Numbered from the stretch's first letter, positions 8,479 to 18,567 are shown. The stretch: DNA of 64,000 nt from Streptococcus canis (GCF_900636575.1 NZ_LR134293.1:319001-383000); one strand, 5' to 3'. The notes: generated by a model from the letters alone, not told the origin. Translations and numbers: made by a program.

Positions 8479-10665
8479 TTAAAGTTCTACAGTTGCCACC
8501 AAACTCTTAGCAGGTTGATCGCCTACAGAGGTCAAGGTCACATCTTTGATCTCTGCCGTGTTGGTAAAGGCGACAACAATAGTTGTTTCATGCTCTGCGG
8601 ATTTAATAGCAGCCAGATCTGCTACTACTAACAGGTCACCTGCATGAACACGTTGTCCTTCTGCAACTTTTACTGAGAATGGCACGCCATTCAAAGCTAC
8701 GGTGTCAAGACCCACGTGGACAAGCACTTCAAGACCATTATCTGTGAGCAAGCCAAAGGCATGTTTGGTTGGGAAGACACTGGTCACAAGACCTGAAACG
8801 GGTGCATAAATATTGCCATTAGTTGGCTCAACCGCAAACCCATCACCCATCATCTTAGCCGCGAAGACTTGGTCTTTCACACCTGTGATTGGGAGAACCG
8901 TCCCGTCTGCTACTGATCGCACTTCTTCTGTCACTTGTTTAAAATCTTTGGCATGAGTAGGTGTGTCAGCCAGACTGGCCATATTGATTTCTGGAATAAT
9001 GGCACCTGAATCAAGCAAGTCTTGAATATCTGATTTTAGAATATCTGCTTTAGGCCCATAAACAGCCTGTACGCCACTGCCTTTGGTAATGAGACCCATA
9101 GCGCCAGCTTTTTTCCAGTCATCCTCAACACCAACCTTAGCTGGGTCTTTTACGCTTACTCGCAAGCGCGTCATGCAAGCATCAACATCATCAATATTAT
9201 CGCGCCCACCAAGGAGATTAACGATTTGCACGACTTGAGCCTTGCTATCTGCCACTTGAGTAGTAGTTGATGTTGTCTTGCCATCTTCTAACATATCTGC
9301 ATCGTAGTTACCTAAACGACCTGCTGTTGCCAGGTTCATTTTCTTAATCATCATATCTGCAATAACGTACATGATGACTGCAAAGAGAACAGATACCCAA
9401 ACAAAGTTAATCAAATCCATCGCTAGACCGGCTTTGAGAGCCATTGGGGTACGTGTTAGTAGTTCAATATTGCCAAATGAGTGAACACGAAGGTGAACAA
9501 GGTCAGCCATAGCAAACGAAGCACCTTGAACAAGGGCATAGACAATGTAAAGTGGCATCGCTGCAAACATAAACATGTACTCAAGAGGCTCTGTTACCCC
9601 TGTTAAGAATACGGCTGCCGCTGCTGAAATGAACATCATTTTGTATTTGTGTTTCTTATCAGCGTCCACATTACGATACATGGCTAAGGCAACCCCCATC
9701 AAGGTCCCTGTGGCACCAATCATTTGCCCGACTTTGAAACGAGCTGGGGTCACACTGTCCATTAACTGATGGTAAGCTGAAGCGTCTGATCCTTTAAGGT
9801 GAACAAGGTCAGTCACCCAAGCAAGCCATAGTGGGTCTTGTCCAAATACTTTTGTTCCCGCAGCTGCACCTGTCATTACCTCGTAAGTCCCACCAAGGGC
9901 TGTGTAGTTCATTGGAATGGTCAACATGTGGTGAAGACCAAATGGCAACAAAAGACGTTCCAAGGTTCCATATAAGAATGGGGCTAGAATTGGAGCTGAG
10001 TCTTGCGAAGAAGCAATCCACATTCCAAAGCCATTGATACCAGATTGAATAACTGGCCAAACTGTTGCCAATAACAAGGCAACAATAGCAGAGCGAAGAA
10101 TAACCACAAATGGCACAAAGCGCTTTCCATTAAAGAAGGCAAGAACATCTGGTAATTGACGGTAGTTATAATATTTGTTATAAGCTGTTGCCCCAACAAA
10201 ACCAGCAATGATTCCTACAAAGACACCCGTATTAAGGGCTGGCGATTCTAAAACGCTAGTGAAATAATTTTTAACCACCATTTCGGTGCCTAAAAAGCTC
10301 CTCACCTTGGCTTCTGGGTCTGCCAGCATAGCTGCGTTGATGCCATAAATAGCACCTGTGATGCGATTGATTAAGACAAAGGCAAGACCAGATGCAAAGG
10401 CACCACCGGCTCTTTCTTTAGCCCAGCTACCACCAATGGCAAGGGCAAACAACAAGTGAAGGTTTCCAATAACCCCCCAGCCAATCTGAGCAATGACGTT
10501 CCCAATGGTGGCTAAGGCTTGAGAATTCTGGTTAAGTATTGGGATTGAATTTCCGATACTAACCATTAACCCAGCCGCTGGCATAACAGCGATAACCACC
10601 ATTAAGCACTTACCGAATTTTTGCCAAAATTCAAAACTAAACAGTTGTTTGAATGATGTTTTCAT
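8479..10665 (-). CDS. malT: PTS glucose/maltose-family EIICBA (MalT/PtsG type)
   Basis: A 728-aa single-chain PTS permease. The N-terminal EIIC (about residues 1-450) is strongly hydrophobic and carries GLHHMLTIPMNYTALGG and GVTEPLEYMF. The EIIB domain near residues 480-560 contains VDACMTRLRVSVKD, with the phosphorylated Cys. The C-terminal EIIA (about 590-728) has the histidine in LEVLVHVGLDT. It imports and phosphorylates maltose and/or glucose. The rel-exonuclease-PTS order matches the S. mutans locus whose PtsG was renamed MalT. It is preceded by its own promoter with a MalR-type operator and a cre-like site. Substrate is inferred from synteny. Confidence 0.85.
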   Translation of the reverse strand: MKTSFKQLFSFEFWQKFGKCLMVVIAVMPAAGLMVSIGNSIPILNQNSQALATIGNVIAQIGWGVIGNLHLLFALAIGGSWAKERAGGAFASGLAFVLINRITGAIYGINAAMLADPEAKVRSFLGTEMVVKNYFTSVLESPALNTGVFVGIIAGFVGATAYNKYYNYRQLPDVLAFFNGKRFVPFVVILRSAIVALLLATVWPVIQSGINGFGMWIASSQDSAPILAPFLYGTLERLLLPFGLHHMLTIPMNYTALGGTYEVMTGAAAGTKVFGQDPLWLAWVTDLVHLKGSDASAYHQLMDSVTPARFKVGQMIGATGTLMGVALAMYRNVDADKKHKYKMMFISAAAAVFLTGVTEPLEYMFMFAAMPLYIVYALVQGASFAMADLVHLRVHSFGNIELLTRTPMALKAGLAMDLINFVWVSVLFAVIMYVIADMMIKKMNLATAGRLGNYDADMLEDGKTTSTTTQVADSKAQVVQIVNLLGGRDNIDDVDACMTRLRVSVKDPAKVGVEDDWKKAGAMGLITKGSGVQAVYGPKADILKSDIQDLLDSGAIIPEINMASLADTPTHAKDFKQVTEEVRSVADGTVLPITGVKDQVFAAKMMGDGFAVEPTNGNIYAPVSGLVTSVFPTKHAFGLLTDNGLEVLVHVGLDTVALNGVPFSVKVAEGQRVHAGDLLVVADLAAIKSAEHETTIVVAFTNTAEIKDVTLTSVGDQPAKSLVATVEL

Positions 10666-10756
10666 TCTACCTCTCCTTTATAAGACCTCATTTATGGCAA
10701 GATTGCTTTTATCAGCACCTTTTCTAAATAAGGGAATGGATTTGCAAATGATTTAT

Positions 10757-10768
10757 GCAAACGTTTGC
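10757..10768. promoter_or_regulatory. MalR-type operator of malT
   Basis: Perfect palindrome GCAAACGTTTGC, the classic LacI/MalR operator. It starts 16 bp downstream of the malT -10 hexamer, so a bound repressor would block early transcription. Confidence 0.8.
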
Positions 10769-10784
10769 GTTGTTCGATAAACTT

Positions 10785-10822
10785 ATTATACTCGCCTTTA
10801 GGTTATTTGTAAAGCGTTTTCT
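10785..10822 (-). promoter_or_regulatory. malT promoter with overlapping cre-like site
   Basis: Minus-strand TTTACA (10808-10813) and TATAAT (10785-10790) with 17-bp spacing. The -35 is overlapped by the cre-like AGAAAACGCTTTACA (10808-10822), suggesting CcpA control on top of the downstream operator. Confidence 0.75.
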
Positions 10823-10904
10823 AAAAAATATTGTTACTATTTTTCTAAAAATGAGACCAATGTTTTTCCTACATGAAAAAAAGATGGGAGAAAACAAAAA
10901 AAAG

Positions 10905-10933
10905 CCTTGGCATTCCGTCACGGCATACCAAAG
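10905..10933 (-). terminator. Terminator after the malR-type gene
   Basis: A 13-bp imperfect stem with a three-base loop, followed by a long T-run on the minus strand. It separates the repressor gene from malT. Confidence 0.85.
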
Positions 10934-10945
10934 GTTCTTATGAGA

Positions 10946-11953
10946 TTATGACATTGTCAACTGGGTTGACTCTCTTTCTATGATCTGATGAGGAATCAAG
11001 TGGACAACTGATTGGTCTGAGCTAATGGCTAGCACTAATTCTGCCGCCTTTTCTCCCAGTTGATAGGGGAAGATTTCTACCGATGTCAACGAAGGATTGG
11101 CTAATTCGGCTAAAACAGAATTATTAAAGCTGATAAGAGGAAGCTGTCGGTTGCCTAGAGTCTGTTTGACCATGCGTTGCAGATGGATAGCCAACATATC
11201 ATCACAGGTCACAAAGGCTGTTTGAGGGTGCTTGGTCAAAAAGGTTTGAACCTGTGACTCAATAGCCTCTCCTCTTTCTGTAGTCACGTTAAGGGTTTGA
11301 GCAGTCAAGCCTTGAGAGGTCATCTTTTTGGCATAACCAATATAGCGCTCAGCTTGCACCAATTCATCCATGTCTGTGTAGACATAAGTGATTTGCTTAA
11401 ACCCACGCTCCAACAGGAAAGCTGTCGCATCATAGCCAGCTTGACGATTGTCATTATTCACAAATTTGGCATTGCCATTATCAGTCACGTAAGACTGCCC
11501 GACCACGACACAGTCAACCCTCTGTTTTTTGACAAAGTCAAAGACCTTGTCATCTGTTTTGGAATAAAGGAAAATCAGTTTGCCAATATGCCCACTACGA
11601 ATCATGTTTTGGACATTTGTCAATAACTCGTCATCACTGCGACCAGTCGCTAGACTGACCATATAGCCATTATCGGTACAGACACCTGCGATGCCTTGGA
11701 TAATTTGCATGAAAAAGGGATTGTTCCCCAGAGAATCTTGGCTCACGCGCACTGGCAAAATAATCCCAACAGCATTAGACTGCCGCTTGACCAAATTTTG
11801 TGCGGAATAATTGGGTGAATAATCCAATGCTTCCATGGCTTTTCTCACGCGGTCTTTTGTTGCCTGACTAATCATGTGATTGTCATTGATGGCACGCGAA
11901 GCGGTTGAAGGTGACACGCCTGCTAACTTCGCAACATCTTTAATGGTAACCAA
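10946..11953 (-). CDS. malR: LacI-family repressor, MalR-like
   Basis: A 335-aa LacI/GalR-family regulator. The N-terminal HTH reads TIKDVAKLAGVSPSTASRAI, followed by the hinge helix NYSAQNLVKRQSNAVGIILP and a periplasmic-binding-protein-like sugar domain. The best start is TTG at 11953, seven bases after GGGAGG; the more upstream TTG at 11968 lies before that ribosome site. It sits directly upstream of malT on the same strand but is separated by a terminator and by malT's own operator-bearing promoter. Control of malT by maltose is inferred from this arrangement. Confidence 0.82.
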   Translation of the reverse strand: MVTIKDVAKLAGVSPSTASRAINDNHMISQATKDRVRKAMEALDYSPNYSAQNLVKRQSNAVGIILPVRVSQDSLGNNPFFMQIIQGIAGVCTDNGYMVSLATGRSDDELLTNVQNMIRSGHIGKLIFLYSKTDDKVFDFVKKQRVDCVVVGQSYVTDNGNAKFVNNDNRQAGYDATAFLLERGFKQITYVYTDMDELVQAERYIGYAKKMTSQGLTAQTLNVTTERGEAIESQVQTFLTKHPQTAFVTCDDMLAIHLQRMVKQTLGNRQLPLISFNNSVLAELANPSLTSVEIFPYQLGEKAAELVLAISSDQSVVHLIPHQIIERESTQLTMS

Positions 11954-12111
11954 GATTGCCTCCCTCAATGGTCTTTTTTACTAGCATAGTCATTTTCCCA
12001 AGGCCTGTCAACTCTTTTCCCTAATTGAAGAACTGTTAACTCGTCTGTCACTTTTGTGGTTACTTTATCTTTCAAAATAAACTGTAGCCAATAAAAAACA
12101 AGCAAGCGGTA

Positions 12112-12870
12112 CTAGTCTTTATCAGATGCCACTTGTAGTTCTAAGGCATAACTGATAGCACTCAAGGCATATAGCGGGGCGGTTTCTGTTCGCATAATGC
12201 GAGGACCCAAGCCTACCTTAATAGCACCTGCTGCCTCAAAATGGGCCATTTCATTTGGGGAAATCCCCCCTTCTGGTCCAAAGATAAAAAGGATTTTTGC
12301 CCCTGACTTAACGTCTTTTAATTCACGTGCCAGGGTCGCTAGCTGACCTGCCTTAGCTGTTTCTTCGTACGCAACAAACATATGGTCAAAGTCAGGCAAG
12401 GCTTTTAAAAACTCTACTTTTTGTTCAAAAAGACGCACCTCTGGCACCTTATTTCGTTTGCTCTGCTCAGCAGCTCCTAAAACAATTTTAGCCAGTTTGT
12501 CTTCTTTTTTAGCTAATTTTTTGCCATCCCATTTGACCACCGACCAGTCTGCTGGGTAGCCCCACAGTGCATCAGCTCCCAACTCAGTCACTTTCTGGGC
12601 AATCGTGTCTAACTTATCTCCTTTGGGAAAACCTGAAGCGATGGTCACCTCAACAGGCAATTCAACTTGATCTGGCAAGGTCTCTATAATCTCTAACTCA
12701 TGAGAAATGCTATTGGTCACTTTGGCCAAATACTTCACCCCGTCATCAAATACCAAGACTAATTCTGCCTCGTCAGTCAAGCGCATGACCTGAAACATGT
12801 GCTTGATGGTATCTTTATCGGTAATCGTTACCTGTTTTTCTGCTTTGCCTTTGATAAAATACTGTTGCAT
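12112..12870 (-). CDS. rsmE: 16S rRNA (uracil1498-N3)-methyltransferase RsmE
   Basis: A 252-aa SPOUT-class methyltransferase that methylates U1498 of 16S rRNA. Diagnostic motifs: FIFGPEGGISPNEM and the knot-forming LGPRIMRTETAPLYAL near the C-terminus. Length is typical. The start overlaps the prmA stop (TAATG), so the two genes are translationally coupled, a very common Firmicutes pair. Confidence 0.95.
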   Translation of the reverse strand: MQQYFIKGKAEKQVTITDKDTIKHMFQVMRLTDEAELVLVFDDGVKYLAKVTNSISHELEIIETLPDQVELPVEVTIASGFPKGDKLDTIAQKVTELGADALWGYPADWSVVKWDGKKLAKKEDKLAKIVLGAAEQSKRNKVPEVRLFEQKVEFLKALPDFDHMFVAYEETAKAGQLATLARELKDVKSGAKILFIFGPEGGISPNEMAHFEAAGAIKVGLGPRIMRTETAPLYALSAISYALELQVASDKD

Positions 12871-13823
12871 TAACCGCCAATCACTCCTGATATATCATCT
12901 GTTTTTTTGAAAATAAGGGCATTCCACTCCCCTTGTATCATGTGCGTTTCTAGGAAAAAACCTACGCTAAAGGCAGCCTCCAAAACCATGTCCAGCTTCT
13001 CTGAAATGATACCTGATAAGATCAGATAACCTTCCTTTTTGACCAAGCGATAGGCATCGTCAGTCAATAACACTAAAATATCTGCTAAAATGTTAGCCAC
13101 AATCACATCTGCCTCTTGCTCAACGCCTTTTAAGAGGTCGCCAGCAGCCACATGAATGTTGTCTGTTCCTTGGTTCAAATCAATATTTTCTTGGGCCACT
13201 CGAACAGCCACGTCATCTAAGTCATAAGCGTAGATGGTTTTAGCCCCCAGCAAGGAACTCGCAATCGAGAGGACACCTGAACCAGTCCCTACATCGATGA
13301 CTGTCTCACCACCACGAAGGACCTGTTCCAAGGCAAAGAGGCTCATCTTAGTTGTGGGATGTGTTCCTGTCCCAAATGCCATGCCTGGGTCTAACTTAAT
13401 AACCTTTTCCCCAGCAGAAGCTTCATAATCCGTCCAACTAGGGACAATGGTTAGATCATGCGTGATGCGAGCTGGCTCATAGTATGTTTTCCAATTGTCT
13501 GCCCAGTCTTCTTCAGCCAATTCCTGACTGTCCACGGTAACCTGACCAACCTGTAACCCAAAGCTAGCCAACTTCGCCAACTGTTCATTAATAGTCACCC
13601 TCACATCTGCCATATTAGTGCTACTTGGGTAATAGGCTGTGATAGCTATCATGTCCGACTGCTCCACATCTGGGTACAACTCCCCAAAGCGATCTTCCTG
13701 ACCAATATAGTCTGCGCTATCTGTGATAGCGACCCCTTGACTGCCTGTTTCAATTAACAAATTTGAAACAGCCTCTTGCGCATCACGATGCACATGAACC
13801 GTTACTTCCTGCCATGTTTCCAT
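12870..13823 (-). CDS. prmA: Ribosomal protein L11 methyltransferase PrmA
   Basis: A 317-aa class I methyltransferase that trimethylates ribosomal protein L11. The N-terminal substrate-binding domain is followed by the SAM motif [15 protein letters not shown] near residue 180, [12 protein letters not shown] and the catalytic-loop [10 protein letters not shown]. It lies downstream of the DUF3013 gene and overlaps rsmE. A good ribosome site (AAAGGA) precedes the ATG at 13823. Confidence 0.95.
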   Translation of the reverse strand: METWQEVTVHVHRDAQEAVSNLLIETGSQGVAITDSADYIGQEDRFGELYPDVEQSDMIAITAYYPSSTNMADVRVTINEQLAKLASFGLQVGQVTVDSQELAEEDWADNWKTYYEPARITHDLTIVPSWTDYEASAGEKVIKLDPGMAFGTGTHPTTKMSLFALEQVLRGGETVIDVGTGSGVLSIASSLLGAKTIYAYDLDDVAVRVAQENIDLNQGTDNIHVAAGDLLKGVEQEADVIVANILADILVLLTDDAYRLVKKEGYLILSGIISEKLDMVLEAAFSVGFFLETHMIQGEWNALIFKKTDDISGVIGG

Positions 13824-13950
13824 AGTTATGTCCTTTCTCCTTTTAACAATTTCTTTCAGTCTCTGCTTAGGGTGTGATTTCTAAAGCGAGTTGCCTTCTA
13901 GGAAATGTCTCTTAACATCTTAGTCCTAGCACCTTCTGACGTGTTTCATC

Positions 13951-14442
13951 TTAGTACCTCGGATAAGGGTAGTGTGTCCCCTCTTCTAGTCCTTGTTGAC
14001 CTTCTTCAAAAGCTTGCGCGTTCCATTCCAAGCTGAAATCAACCTTGCTGTCATCAGCTAAGAAATCCATTAAATCGCTGTGCCCCTCAATAGCCACATC
14101 GTTGAGAACTTGCGCAAAGTAAGCTAAGAATTCACGAGAGAAGCCCTTTTTAGCATCAAAAGGAATGGTTACCAAATAATCTGCTGCATCAAATTGAGAC
14201 TTGGCAGGGTTGTAAAAGAGTACATAGTCCTCAAAGACAATGTCATCTTGGGTCACTTCCCCATTGTCGTCAATGGTTTCGATAGCCTTTTTATTTTGAG
14301 CTTCTAAAATAAAAGTTACCTCAACCGCATGATTTTTCTTGTCCCAATCCATGGCATAGTCATACTGAAAATGCTTGTCCATTTCTTCTTCTAATACTGA
14401 TAAAAAGCCATATTTTGCCATCTTTTTAGTCCTTTTTCCCAT
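13951..14442 (-). CDS. DUF3013-family protein
   Basis: A 163-aa acidic cytoplasmic protein recognised as the DUF3013 type found in streptococci just upstream of prmA-rsmE. The N-terminus MAKYGFLSVLEEEMDKHF may be the true start (ATG at 14421), because MGKRTKK upstream is weakly conserved in character. No catalytic motif is visible and function is unknown. It probably shares a transcript with prmA and rsmE. Confidence 0.75.
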   Translation of the reverse strand: MGKRTKKMAKYGFLSVLEEEMDKHFQYDYAMDWDKKNHAVEVTFILEAQNKKAIETIDDNGEVTQDDIVFEDYVLFYNPAKSQFDAADYLVTIPFDAKKGFSREFLAYFAQVLNDVAIEGHSDLMDFLADDSKVDFSLEWNAQAFEEGQQGLEEGTHYPYPRY

Positions 14443-14596
14443 CTGTTAGTTGTTTCCATTGTAGCATAATTTGACCTAACTTTCACTGGCTAATACTGCC
14501 CAGTAAAACCGCCTGTCATTTTAGTAAGCGTTTTACAGCTTCCTTTTCTCTCATTATGTTAAACTAATAAATGATTATGATGTTAGGAGAAAAAGA

Positions 14597-16576
14597 ATGA
14601 GATATGCTAAACGCTACCCTTCTCAAACAAGGCAAGTGCTTCTGACCTTGTTATTAGTAACTGCCAGCCTACAAGCTGGAGCTATGACTGCTTATGCTGA
14701 TGAGAGCAGGGCCGATCATCAGCCGCCAATGGCTCAAGTTGACACTAGCCAAGCCACAACCCCATCAGCTAAAACAGCTATAGCTGCTGAGCCGACAGTC
14801 ACAATCTCAACTACTGATCAAGTTCCCCTAGTCGCACCAACAGTAGCTTCTCCTCCAACAACTATTTCCTCAGAACTACCTCCCATTACCCTAGAAGACT
14901 ATAAGTCAGCTAGCGCTAGCCAATTAGCCAAATGGACTCGCCAGCAACGGGTCACAGGTCAACAACTACTAGACTTTGCCTTAGAAACCATCAAAGAGAC
15001 GGATCCCGACCTCAACAATGTGATTTCTCTGCGTGAACCATTGGCTCGACAAGAAAGCGAACAAATGATTGACCAAGGGCAACCCTTTTACAAAGTACCT
15101 ATTCTGGTTAAAGGGTTAGGACACACCATTGCTGGAAGCAGTAACACCAACGGCCTTGCCTTTTTGAAAGACAAAACCAGCTCATCTACCAGCGCCTTTG
15201 TCAAGCAACTTCAAAAGGCTGGTTTTATTGTGGTGGGGCAATCATCTTTCCCAGAAATGGGCTGGATCAACGTTACCAACTCTAACCTCTACGGTAACAC
15301 GCATAACCCATGGAAACTTGAGCAAAACCCTGGCGGTTCCTCTGGTGGTTCAGCAGCCGCTGTGGCCTCTGGTCAAGTCAGCCTAGCCAGTGCTTCTGAC
15401 GGTGGCGGCTCGACTCGCATTCCAGCTTCTTGGAGCGGCTTGATTGGTTTACACCCAACGCGTGGTATTTTAGAGGGAAATCCGACTTCTGAACGTAGCA
15501 ATGTTAGTCATTTTGCCCTCACTAAGAGCATGGAAGACACCAGAAGACTCTTCCAATTTCTCTTAAAAGACAAGGCTAAAGCGCAACAAAATCATAAGCG
15601 TTTAGACCAAAGCATTCCCATCGCTTACACCACCCAAACACCAGCCGGAACCCCTATTAGCAAGGAAGCTATTGCGGCGGTCAAAGAAGCTGTGGCTTTC
15701 TTAGAGGAACAAGGTTATCAAACCGTTGAGGTTCCTTACCCCGTTGATGGTAAAATCATGATGCAGTATTATTACACCATCGCTGCTTCTGTGGCGCCGT
15801 CCATCAATGTTATGGCACAACAAACCTTGAAACACCCGCTTCAAAAAGATGATGTCGAACTCTTATCGTGGGCGCTCTACCAAACTGGCAAGGACTTGAC
15901 CAAAGAAGATGTCAACAAGGCCTGGGAAGGTATCGCAACCATGACCAACCAATTAAACCAGTTCTACCAAAAATACCCCATCTTCTTGACACCGACAACA
16001 GCCTATCCTGCTCCTGCTGCTGATTACCACCATATTCCTAAAGACCTAGTGGCACAGCTCAGTGACATGTCAGGCCTGAGCAAAGAAGAAAAACTAGACC
16101 TTATCTATCGGCAGTGGCTACCAGCTTGGACGTTGACACCTTTTACCCAACTTGCTAACCTGACAGGAACACCATCCTTGTCTTTACCAACCCATGTGAC
16201 GGCAAGTGGTCTACCTCTCGGGATTTTAGTGAATAGCGGAGCTCATAACGACAGTCTCTTGTTGCAACTGGGTGACCTCTTTGAAAAAGCTAATCGGTTC
16301 CATATCCTGACGGCTAGACAAAAAGGATTGCCAGTTGCCCCAGTTAAACAGAAATCTCCAAATAACAAGGACAAAAGAGACAAGAAACAGCCTATTGCAG
16401 TCCATTATCACACCAAGAGTTTTGTCAGCCAACCTAACCATTACACCAAATACAATAGCCTTCCTCAGACTGGTGACAACCAACAAGGTGGTCTATTAAT
16501 GACTAGCTATGTTAGCTTATTCCTTGGTAGTCTACTCTTAGCAGGTAACTTCAGGGGAAACAAGGAGAAAATCTAG
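14597..16576 (+). CDS. LPXTG-anchored amidase-signature enzyme
   Basis: A 659-aa secreted enzyme of the amidase signature family, anchored to the wall. The signal peptide covers about residues 1-34 (cleaving after TAYA), followed by a Thr/Pro-rich linker. The catalytic domain (about 95-580) has the Ser-cisSer-Lys triad: K172 in VPILVKG, the GGSSGGSAAA loop near 246-255 and S272 in DGGGSTRIPA. The C-terminus has LPQTGDN, a hydrophobic helix and a basic tail. The amidase signature is intact, so it should be active on an extracellular amide. The substrate is unknown. A ribosome site (AGGAG) precedes the ATG. Confidence 0.88.
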   Translation: MRYAKRYPSQTRQVLLTLLLVTASLQAGAMTAYADESRADHQPPMAQVDTSQATTPSAKTAIAAEPTVTISTTDQVPLVAPTVASPPTTISSELPPITLEDYKSASASQLAKWTRQQRVTGQQLLDFALETIKETDPDLNNVISLREPLARQESEQMIDQGQPFYKVPILVKGLGHTIAGSSNTNGLAFLKDKTSSSTSAFVKQLQKAGFIVVGQSSFPEMGWINVTNSNLYGNTHNPWKLEQNPGGSSGGSAAAVASGQVSLASASDGGGSTRIPASWSGLIGLHPTRGILEGNPTSERSNVSHFALTKSMEDTRRLFQFLLKDKAKAQQNHKRLDQSIPIAYTTQTPAGTPISKEAIAAVKEAVAFLEEQGYQTVEVPYPVDGKIMMQYYYTIAASVAPSINVMAQQTLKHPLQKDDVELLSWALYQTGKDLTKEDVNKAWEGIATMTNQLNQFYQKYPIFLTPTTAYPAPAADYHHIPKDLVAQLSDMSGLSKEEKLDLIYRQWLPAWTLTPFTQLANLTGTPSLSLPTHVTASGLPLGILVNSGAHNDSLLLQLGDLFEKANRFHILTARQKGLPVAPVKQKSPNNKDKRDKKQPIAVHYHTKSFVSQPNHYTKYNSLPQTGDNQQGGLLMTSYVSLFLGSLLLAGNFRGNKEKI

Positions 16577-16760
16577 GATACTGGAGGACTGAAACTCCTC
16601 AGTCAACGTTAATAAAGTCTACACTGCCATTAGATTCACTAGAACTGGCATTGCCATCGCAGCAACAAACAGGACTGAATTTTTCTTAAGACAGGTTCAG
16701 TCCTTTTGCATGCCAACAGCCAATTTCTGTTTGGACTTATTAGCTTGAGCAAACGCTTTT

Positions 16761-16779
16761 ATGATATAATTGGGGTATG
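16761..16779 (+). promoter_or_regulatory. Extended -10 promoter giving a possibly leaderless pabB transcript
   Basis: TGATATAAT (TATAAT at 16765-16770) is an extended -10. The pabB ATG begins at 16777, only six bases further, so transcription should start at or next to the A of ATG. There is no Shine-Dalgarno at normal spacing. A GCAAACGCTTTT cre-like stretch lies just upstream (16749-16760). Confidence 0.55.
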
Positions 16780-18534
16780 CATAGAAAAACCATTATTGAT
16801 TTCAAGGAGCTCGGATACCGCTTCTTGTTTGAAGACCCCTTGCTAGAGTTGGTAGCCAAGACCTTAGATCAGGTTGGCCCAGTCATTCAACAGGTTCAGC
16901 ACTACCAAGAACTGGGCTACTACGTGGTGGGGTACCTTAGTTACGAGGCGGCTACCTTTTTTGACAAAGCCTTACAAACACATGATAGAAGACTAGGCAA
17001 AGAGTACCTTGCCTATTTTACTGTGCACAAAGATTGTCGCCAAGAAAACCTGCCTCTTGATTATGATAGTATCACTATCCCTAATCAGTGGGCTAGCCTC
17101 ACTCAAAAAGAGGCTTATCAAAAAGCTATTGAAACCATCCAGCAGGAAATGCGGCAGGGCAATACTTATCAGGTCAACTACACCATTCAATTAACCCAGA
17201 AACTCAATGCAGCTGACAGCTTAGCCATTTACAATAAACTCGTCGTTGAACAGGCTGCTGGCTACAATGCTTATATTGCCCATGATGATGTTGCCCTTAT
17301 CTCGGCCAGTCCCGAATTATTTTTCAAACAAGCAGGCAATCAGTTAACTACAAAACCTATGAAAGGCACTACCAAGCGCGGGGTTAATAGCTGGCTGGAT
17401 CACCAAGAACATGATTGGCTCCAAGCTGACGGGAAAAATCGTTCCGAAAACATGATGATTGTTGATTTGCTCCGCAATGACATGGGGAAAATTTGCCAAA
17501 CAGGCAGTGTTCGTGTTGACAAGCTCTGTGAGGTTGAACAATACTCTACCGTCTGGCAAATGACCTCAACCATTGTTGGTGACCTCAAAGCGGACTGTGA
17601 TCTGATAGACATTCTCACAGCTCTCTTTCCTTGTGGCTCTATCACAGGGGCACCAAAGGTCTCCACCATGGCGATTATCAAATCTCTGGAGTCAAAACCA
17701 AGGGGAATTTATTGTGGAACTATCGGCATTTGCCTACCAGACGGTCGCCGTCTCTTCAATGTTCCCATTAGAACCATCCAGCTCAGTCATAACCAAGCTA
17801 CTTACGGTGTGGGCGGGGGCATCACTTGGCAAAGCAAGTGGGAAGACGAATACGAGGAAGTGCATCAAAAAACAGCCTTTCTCTATCGCCACAAACAAAT
17901 CTTTGACCTCAAAACAACCGCCAAGGTGGAGCAGAAAAAACTGACCTTCTTTGAGCACCACCTCAATCGGCTTAAAGAAGCAGCCACTTATTTTGCCTAC
18001 CCTTACGATGAGAAAGCTTTGCAGAAACAACTGGCAATCTACTTAGAAGATAAAGACGATGCTGCCTACCGCTTGACGATTCGTTTATCCAAGGATGGAA
18101 AGGTCAGTCTCTCTGATCAACTTTTGGAACCTTTGTCAGCTGATTTTCTGACAGCTCAACTCCGCTTACAGGACAAGGACGTGACAGCTTCGCCTTTTAC
18201 CTACTTTAAGACCAGTTATAGGCCTCATATTGACCCAAAACCTTATGAACAGGTGTTCTATAACCAAGCTGGGTACTTATTGGAAACTTCCATTGGTAAT
18301 CTCTTTGTCCAGTTGGGACAGACCCTCTACACACCACCAGTAGCTGCAGGGATTTTACCAGGCCTGTTCCGCCAAGAACTGCTAGCTAGCGGCCAAGCTC
18401 AGGAAAAATGGTTAACATTAGCTGATTTAAAAGAGGCCACCGCTATTTTTGGAGGAAATGCTGTCCGTGGCCTCTATCCTCTCAACCTTGAGCTTACTCA
18501 CCTTAATACCCTCTTAGCCAACAGTCAAGACTAA
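16777..18534 (+). CDS. pabB: Aminodeoxychorismate synthase I fused to aminodeoxychorismate lyase (PabB-PabC)
   Basis: A 585-aa fusion for folate precursor synthesis. Residues about 1-370 are a chorismate-binding PabB domain (KPMKGTTKRG, RSENMMIVDLLRNDMG, GSITGAPKVSTM, YCGTIG, GGGITWQS). Residues about 385-585 are a class IV PLP lyase (PabC) domain, with the probable PLP lysine in YFKTSYR and the LLETSIGNLF motif. Together with the downstream pabA it converts chorismate and glutamine to p-aminobenzoate. The start has no clear ribosome site and lies almost on the promoter. Confidence 0.93.
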   Translation: MHRKTIIDFKELGYRFLFEDPLLELVAKTLDQVGPVIQQVQHYQELGYYVVGYLSYEAATFFDKALQTHDRRLGKEYLAYFTVHKDCRQENLPLDYDSITIPNQWASLTQKEAYQKAIETIQQEMRQGNTYQVNYTIQLTQKLNAADSLAIYNKLVVEQAAGYNAYIAHDDVALISASPELFFKQAGNQLTTKPMKGTTKRGVNSWLDHQEHDWLQADGKNRSENMMIVDLLRNDMGKICQTGSVRVDKLCEVEQYSTVWQMTSTIVGDLKADCDLIDILTALFPCGSITGAPKVSTMAIIKSLESKPRGIYCGTIGICLPDGRRLFNVPIRTIQLSHNQATYGVGGGITWQSKWEDEYEEVHQKTAFLYRHKQIFDLKTTAKVEQKKLTFFEHHLNRLKEAATYFAYPYDEKALQKQLAIYLEDKDDAAYRLTIRLSKDGKVSLSDQLLEPLSADFLTAQLRLQDKDVTASPFTYFKTSYRPHIDPKPYEQVFYNQAGYLLETSIGNLFVQLGQTLYTPPVAAGILPGLFRQELLASGQAQEKWLTLADLKEATAIFGGNAVRGLYPLNLELTHLNTLLANSQD

Positions 18535-18567
18535 ACTAGCACCTAACTTTTTGTTATTAAGGAACCT

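Noticed and set aside
10755..10943. Small plus-strand frame in the malT-malR gap
   Set aside because: It overlaps the operator, promoter and terminator, and has no ribosome site.
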